Assembly (NCBI RefSeq): GCF_014873915.1
Contig: NZ_JADBEJ010000005.1
Location: 2,790,001 to 2,854,000, forward strand
Length of the DNA stretch: 64,000 nt
Source: Amycolatopsis roodepoortensis
Lineage (GTDB): Bacteria; Actinomycetota; Actinomycetes; Mycobacteriales; Pseudonocardiaceae
Reading direction: 5' to 3'
Below, piece after piece: positions 60,498 to 64,000 of this stretch (its first letter is position 1; the number at the start of each line of letters is the position of its first letter). Under the pieces are notes generated by a model. That model was given only the letters and a program-made list of their open reading frames with translations, was not told where the DNA came from and searched no databases. The position numbers and the translations under genes were made by a program.

Positions 60498-61349
60498 TCA
60501 GGCTGCGCGTGGCCTGGTGTCGTGTGCGCGCTTGTTGGTGTGGCTGCTGATGCGGAGTTCGAGCCGCACGGTTTGGTTGTGGCAGCGGTACAAGGCGCGT
60601 GGGTCGAGCCAGTCGGCGTCCCGGTTGTCGTCCGGCGCGAGGCCGACGGCGGTGGGTATGCCGAGATCGGCATCGGTGTCGGTGAACAACGTGCCGGCGC
60701 CGAGCGTGATCTCCTCGCCGACCGTCGGCGTGACGGGTGCCAGGGACCGCGCTATGTCGCCACAGTGCTCGGAGCGACGTGTCTCGACCACGATGGCGAC
60801 GAGTCGTCCCGGTTGGCCGACGGGTGCGTTCTCGAACGAGACGTAGTCCTCGGCATCCGGACCGGTGAGCAGGAACACGGTGCCGTAGCGGTCGGACTGG
60901 CGTTCGAACCTCGGCCACCACAGTTGGCCCTGGCCGAGCTCGATCGTGGCTGTCTCCTCGGTGTGTCCCGCGGTTGCGGCTTGCTCGGCGGCGGTGATGA
61001 TCTCGGCCATGGACAGGTCGTTGCGGAACCGGTGCCCGATCTCGGCTTCCAGCTCCGCGTACTCGGCGGCCAGTTCCGGGCGTAGTTGTGCGGCGCGAAC
61101 CAGATCCGCGCGGCTGGCGAGCACACAGAGGGAGCACGACAGGCGGGTCATGCCCTGGTCGTAGGCCGGGTGGTACGGCACACCTGACGCATGGATGCGT
61201 TGCCATACCTGGGTTTCGGTCCAGTCGTGGATCGGAAGCCAGGTGTCGACAGTGCGCCGGCCGCTGCTGGCAGCCTCGCCACGACTCAGGCGAGCCTGCT
61301 GGCGCAGAGCAATACCGTTCCGCGTCGAGTTCTCACCTCTCGCGATCAC
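60498..61349 (-). CDS. N-terminally truncated PAPS-reductase-like protein
   Basis: 283 aa from GTG 61349. WLPIHDWTETQVWQRIHASG, YDQGMTRLSCSLCVLASRADL and AEIGHRFRNDLSMAEII match the C-terminal part of phosphoadenosine-phosphosulfate-reductase-type proteins carried by actinomycete plasmids and integrative elements. The N-terminal PP-loop (SGGKDS-type) is missing and a stop lies directly upstream of the start, so the protein is probably non-functional. The last 150 residues (LWWPRFERQSDRYGTVFLLT onwards) are an unrecognised extension. Confidence 0.65.
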   Translation of the reverse strand: MIARGENSTRNGIALRQQARLSRGEAASSGRRTVDTWLPIHDWTETQVWQRIHASGVPYHPAYDQGMTRLSCSLCVLASRADLVRAAQLRPELAAEYAELEAEIGHRFRNDLSMAEIITAAEQAATAGHTEETATIELGQGQLWWPRFERQSDRYGTVFLLTGPDAEDYVSFENAPVGQPGRLVAIVVETRRSEHCGDIARSLAPVTPTVGEEITLGAGTLFTDTDADLGIPTAVGLAPDDNRDADWLDPRALYRCHNQTVRLELRISSHTNKRAHDTRPRAA

Positions 61350-61445
61350 TCATGGTGACTGTCGCTGCCGGGTGAAACTGACCCGGTCTGACCAACCGCT
61401 CGGGTCCAGGACGTGGGTAAGCGGGTCAGTGACCGAGGGGCGTGG

Positions 61446-62126
61446 TCAGGGATTGCGTGCCGAGGGGGGCTCGCCGCTGATGGCGCGCCAGGCCGCGTCG
61501 GAATCAACGGTGTCGGCGAGGTCGTGGTTGGTGAGTACGGCGAGCGCGTCGATGGCTGTCAGCCAGTCGCGGCTACGCCGGTGCACCTCGTCGCTGGGGT
61601 CGTATCGGTTCAGGACGACTAGCACCTCGTGTCCGGTGAGGGCTCGCGCGGCGAGGCGCACCTGGGACACAACTCCTAGGACAGGCTCGGTGACCAGTAG
61701 CACGAGGTCCGGTCTCACCCGCTGCGCCAGTGAGAGGGTGTCGCCGTCATGGGCGATTGGTGAGCACAGCCCGCCTGCGCCCTCGACGAAGCCGATGGCG
61801 ACGTCTGAGGGCCAGTCGAGTTCGGCGACGAGGTCGTCGAGCAGGATCGGAGCCAGTTGTAGGGTGTCGGCGGCCATCGGTGGCGCGAGGGGTACCGGGT
61901 ACCACCGGTGTGGCGGGCACACCGTGTCGGCGGGCGTGTCAGTTGCCTCGCCGAGCACGGCGGCGTCGGTCGCGGTATCACCGGGTGTGAACGACTGCGC
62001 CGGTTTGCGGGCCGCGACCTCGATGCCAAATGCTCGCAATCGTCGCGACAAGGCGGCGGTCACCCAGGTCTTGCCGACCTCGGTGCCGGTGCCGGTGACC
62101 AGGATGAGTCGGCTAGGTCGGGTCAT
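61446..62126 (-). CDS. bioD: Dethiobiotin synthetase-like ATPase
   Basis: 226 aa. P-loop LVTGTGTEVGKTWVTAALSR, then RKPAQSFTP, VEGAGGLCSPIAHDGDTLSL and VVLNRYDPSDE fit BioD, which closes the ureido ring of dethiobiotin. ATG 62126 overlaps the stop of a 34-codon frame, itself overlapping the fabI-like stop, so the three are coupled. No bioA, bioB or bioF gene is in the window, so a role in another pathway is possible. Confidence 0.88.
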   Translation of the reverse strand: MTRPSRLILVTGTGTEVGKTWVTAALSRRLRAFGIEVAARKPAQSFTPGDTATDAAVLGEATDTPADTVCPPHRWYPVPLAPPMAADTLQLAPILLDDLVAELDWPSDVAIGFVEGAGGLCSPIAHDGDTLSLAQRVRPDLVLLVTEPVLGVVSQVRLAARALTGHEVLVVLNRYDPSDEVHRRSRDWLTAIDALAVLTNHDLADTVDSDAAWRAISGEPPSARNP

Positions 62127-62227
62127 GGAGCGCCCACCGGGTCAACCAGCCGAGATCTTGCCCAGTCTGCGCCAGGGCACCTGCCCTGATCAGTGTGGAG
62201 GTGTTGGATGTCCTCGTGGCCCATCAT
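62123..62227 (-). CDS. 34-aa coupling ORF between the enoyl reductase and BioD genes
   Basis: ATG 62227 overlaps the upstream stop by four bases (ATGA) and the TGA at 62123-62125 overlaps the BioD ATG in the same way. The peptide MMGHEDIQHLHTDQGRCPGA and 14 more residues has no known relative. It may be a coupling spacer that carries ribosomes to bioD, or a small protein. Confidence 0.35.
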   Translation of the reverse strand: MMGHEDIQHLHTDQGRCPGADWARSRLVDPVGAP

Positions 62228-63009
62228 GATCCCTGTTGGCGCAGGGGCGCGGCCATGGCGTGGTAGCCGCCGTCGACGTGGAGGATCTCGCCGGTGATAG
62301 CGCGGGCGAGGTCGGAGAACAGGAAGCAGACGGCGTCGGCCACCGGGGTCGAGTCGGCTGGGTCCCACCGCAAGGGCGAACGGGTTGCCCAGGCGTCGAG
62401 CAGGGCTTCGAAGCCGGGGATGCCGGTGGCCGCCCGGGTATGGATCGGCCCGGCCGCGACGAGGTTGACCCGGATTCCGGCAGGCCCGAGGTCGCGTGCG
62501 AGGTACCGGTTGAGCGACTCCAGTCCGGCTTTGCAGACGCCCATCCAGTTGTAGACCGGCCACGCGGCGCTGGCGTCGAAGTCGAGCCCGACCAGGCTGG
62601 CGCCGGAGGGTGGGGCGAGCCGGTTCACCGCCGCGGCGAGCGCGGCGAGGGATACGGTGCTGGTCTGGAACGCCAGTCCGATCCCTTCGGGGCGGGCGTT
62701 GAGTAGGGGGCCTTCCAGGGCGTCGGCGGGTGCGAAGGCGATGGCGTGCAGGGCGCCGTCGAGTCTCTCCCACCGCTCAGCGATCGTTGCGGTGAGCCGG
62801 GCGGTGTCGTGGGAGGCAGTGGCGTCGAAGGGGATGACGTCGATGTCGCCGGTGAGCTGCGCTGCCGCCGCACGGGCCCGATCGAGATCGCGGGGGAGCC
62901 CGGTGAGCAGCACCTCGGCGCCGAGTTGTTGGGCGCGGCGGGCGACGGCGAAGGCGATGCTGTCGGTGGTGACGACCCCGGTCACCAGGATGTGCTTGCC
63001 GTCCAACAC
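62224..63009 (-). CDS. fabI: InhA-like enoyl-[acyl-carrier-protein] reductase
   Basis: 261 aa from GTG 63009 (AAGGAG seven bases upstream). HILVTGVVTTDSIAFAVARR, IAFAPADALEGPLLNARPEG, and YNWMGVCKAGLESLNRYLAR with catalytic Tyr and Lys (Y-x6-K) match the mycobacterial-type NADH enoyl-ACP reductase; ILHVDGGYHAM ends it. It reduces the enoyl intermediate of fatty-acid elongation. The gene could be a second, pathway-linked copy. The 240 bp up to the IlvD stop hold a possible 79-aa frame (62982-63221), which I do not support. Confidence 0.9.
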   Translation of the reverse strand: MLDGKHILVTGVVTTDSIAFAVARRAQQLGAEVLLTGLPRDLDRARAAAAQLTGDIDVIPFDATASHDTARLTATIAERWERLDGALHAIAFAPADALEGPLLNARPEGIGLAFQTSTVSLAALAAAVNRLAPPSGASLVGLDFDASAAWPVYNWMGVCKAGLESLNRYLARDLGPAGIRVNLVAAGPIHTRAATGIPGFEALLDAWATRSPLRWDPADSTPVADAVCFLFSDLARAITGEILHVDGGYHAMAAPLRQQGS

Positions 63010-63248
63010 AGTGCGGCTCCTTCGCGGGGGTTGGTGTGTGCGGCCCGGCAGGCGTGGGTCGTGACCGCTTGGTGGACGTCGATGGCCCGGCGGATGCAGG
63101 GTCCGGTCGTGGCGGTGATTCCTTCGACAGGGCGGTCGGCGCTGGCGGCACCGCCGATGCGCCCCGCAGGCCGTGCCGCCGGCACGGCGATGGGAGAAAA
63201 GCCGGATCGCTCGCGTGACATGATGGTGTTTGCGTCGGGTGGGGCTGC

Positions 63249-64000
63249 TCATCGTGGGGTGGCGCCGACGAGCGCCCCCTGCGAGGCGCAGCCGACGAGG
63301 CGGCTGTACTTGGCTAGGAAGCCGTTGCCGGTCGGGGCAGGGGGTGGGTGCCAGCGGTGACGGCGTCGTTCGAGTTCGGCAGGGTTGACGTCGAGATCGA
63401 TGGTGCGTGCCGGGATGTCGATCATGATCGGGTCGCCGTCGGCGACCAGCGCCAGCGGCCCGCCGGCAGCGGCCTCGGGGGCGACGTGGCCGACGCAGAG
63501 GCCGGTGGTGGCGCCGGAGAAGCGGCCGTCAGTGACCAGCGCCACCTGGTCACCCAGGCCGGTGCCGCGGACAGCGGCGGTGACGGCGAGCATCTCCGGC
63601 ATTCCCGGTCCGCCGCGTGGGCCTTCGTACCGGATCACGATCACCTCGCCTGCGGTGAGGCGACCGCCTGAGACGTAGCCCATGGCGGCGTCTTCGTTGT
63701 CGAAGACCCGGGCTGTGCCGTGGAAGCGGTCGACGGTCAGGCCGGCCATCTTGACCACCGCGCCGCTGGGGGCGAGTGCCCCGCGGAGGATGGCCAGGCC
63801 GCCGTCGGGGCGGAGCGGGTCATCTGGCGTTCGGAGGACCGTACCGTCGGGTTTCGGGGCTGCGAGTTCGGCGAGGTTCTCGGCCAGGGTGGCTCCGGTC
63901 ACGGTCAGGCAGTCGCCGTGGAGCAGTCCGGCGTCCAGCAGCGCGGCGAGCACTGCGGGCACGCCACCGACCTGGTGCAGGTCGGCCATGACGTGGCGCC
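63249..64000 (-). CDS. ilvD: Dihydroxy-acid dehydratase, C-terminal 250 residues (start beyond window)
   Basis: The frame runs off the window; [20 protein letters not shown] continues to the end. [41 protein letters not shown] and [24 protein letters not shown] are signatures of IlvD/Edd-type Fe-S dehydratases. The enzyme makes 2-oxo acids for branched-chain amino acids. It leads the array with the enoyl reductase and BioD-like gene. Confidence 0.93.
   Translation of the reverse strand, partial: RHVMADLHQVGGVPAVLAALLDAGLLHGDCLTVTGATLAENLAELAAPKPDGTVLRTPDDPLRPDGGLAILRGALAPSGAVVKMAGLTVDRFHGTARVFDNEDAAMGYVSGGRLTAGEVIVIRYEGPRGGPGMPEMLAVTAAVRGTGLGDQVALVTDGRFSGATTGLCVGHVAPEAAAGGPLALVADGDPIMIDIPARTIDLDVNPAELERRRHRWHPPPAPTGNGFLAKYSRLVGCASQGALVGATPR

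Noticed and set aside
1-64000. CRISPR arrays, tRNA or rRNA genes
   Set aside because: I saw no regularly spaced repeat series, no tRNA-like cloverleaf with CCA end and no rRNA sequence, although a dedicated search could find a tRNA I missed.

Overview
The window is high-GC actinomycete DNA. GTG and TTG starts, GAF-ANTAR and PAS-ANTAR proteins, DUF6230/DUF6114 membrane proteins, an F420-type LLM oxidoreductase, an InhA-like enoyl reductase and an FxLD lanthipeptide locus all point to Actinomycetota. A Pseudonocardiales-type host is my inference; there is no rRNA or tRNA to place it. The window looks like accessory DNA: several complete mobile elements and more than a dozen broken genes sit between intact operons. 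Some single-base frameshifts could be assembly errors; gene truncations and in-frame stops at conserved Trp positions are harder to explain that way.

Layout. 1-1.8 kb: a partial hypothetical gene and a decayed phosphotransferase. 1.8-10.9 kb (minus strand): a class I FxLD lanthipeptide cluster in the order two small conserved proteins, PIMT-like methyltransferase, precursor, strong hairpin, LanB, LanC, and a second SpaB_C-type protein with a helical-repeat tail. It is divergent from a SLOG protein and an XRE-TPR regulator (11-12.9 kb). 13.4-18.4 kb: a second XRE-TPR regulator, YdcF, a hidden AT-rich 57-aa membrane protein abutting a truncated DinB gene, GAF-ANTAR, and an Abi_C remnant. 18.5-25.1 kb: Mn catalase, CtaG-like and DUF2243 membrane proteins, hemerythrin, and a lone cytochrome oxidase subunit I. 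25.1-30.1 kb: an IS30 remnant, a dead PAS-ANTAR gene, DUF6114/DUF6230 with a TetR, and an alpha/beta hydrolase. 31-34.5 kb: an alkane hydroxylase operon (AlkB-rubredoxin fusion, ferredoxin, ferredoxin reductase, TetR). 34.5-42 kb: BtrH-like protein, acyl-CoA dehydrogenase plus thioesterase, TetR, then SDR, LLM and P450. 42-45.7 kb: a decayed DUF6230/DUF6114 pair cut by an IS256 element, then an IS701 element. 45.7-50 kb: CorA and MgtA Mg2+ transporters with a decayed MgtC. 50.1-61.3 kb: a recombinase module split by a 7.04-kb Tn3-family transposon. 61.4-64 kb: BioD-like, InhA-like FabI and partial IlvD.

The most striking observation is the transposon at 51444-58481. It has 53-bp inverted repeats differing at one base and a 5-bp TAGGA duplication. 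Removing it with one TAGGA copy restores an uninterrupted frame across the junction. The restored gene joins 13 tandem zinc ribbons (26 CxxC motifs) to a 14th ribbon and a tyrosine-recombinase-like domain, preceded by a small HTH gene and a truncated tyrosine recombinase. I infer that this is an unusual recombinase module inactivated by transposition. The transposon carries a serine resolvase, an IS110 element (with a likely bridge-RNA region) inserted just upstream of that resolvase, a DUF4241 cargo gene and the TnpA.

Shared operator-like palindromes (GAGACTAG-N-AGTCT) link the TetR/DUF6230 locus at 28-29 kb with the thioesterase/acyl-CoA dehydrogenase operon at 37.8 kb, suggesting one lipid-related regulon. 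A 151-bp near-identical DUF6114 segment occurs in inverted orientation at 27.0 and 42.8 kb, bracketing the lipid/alkane gene block.
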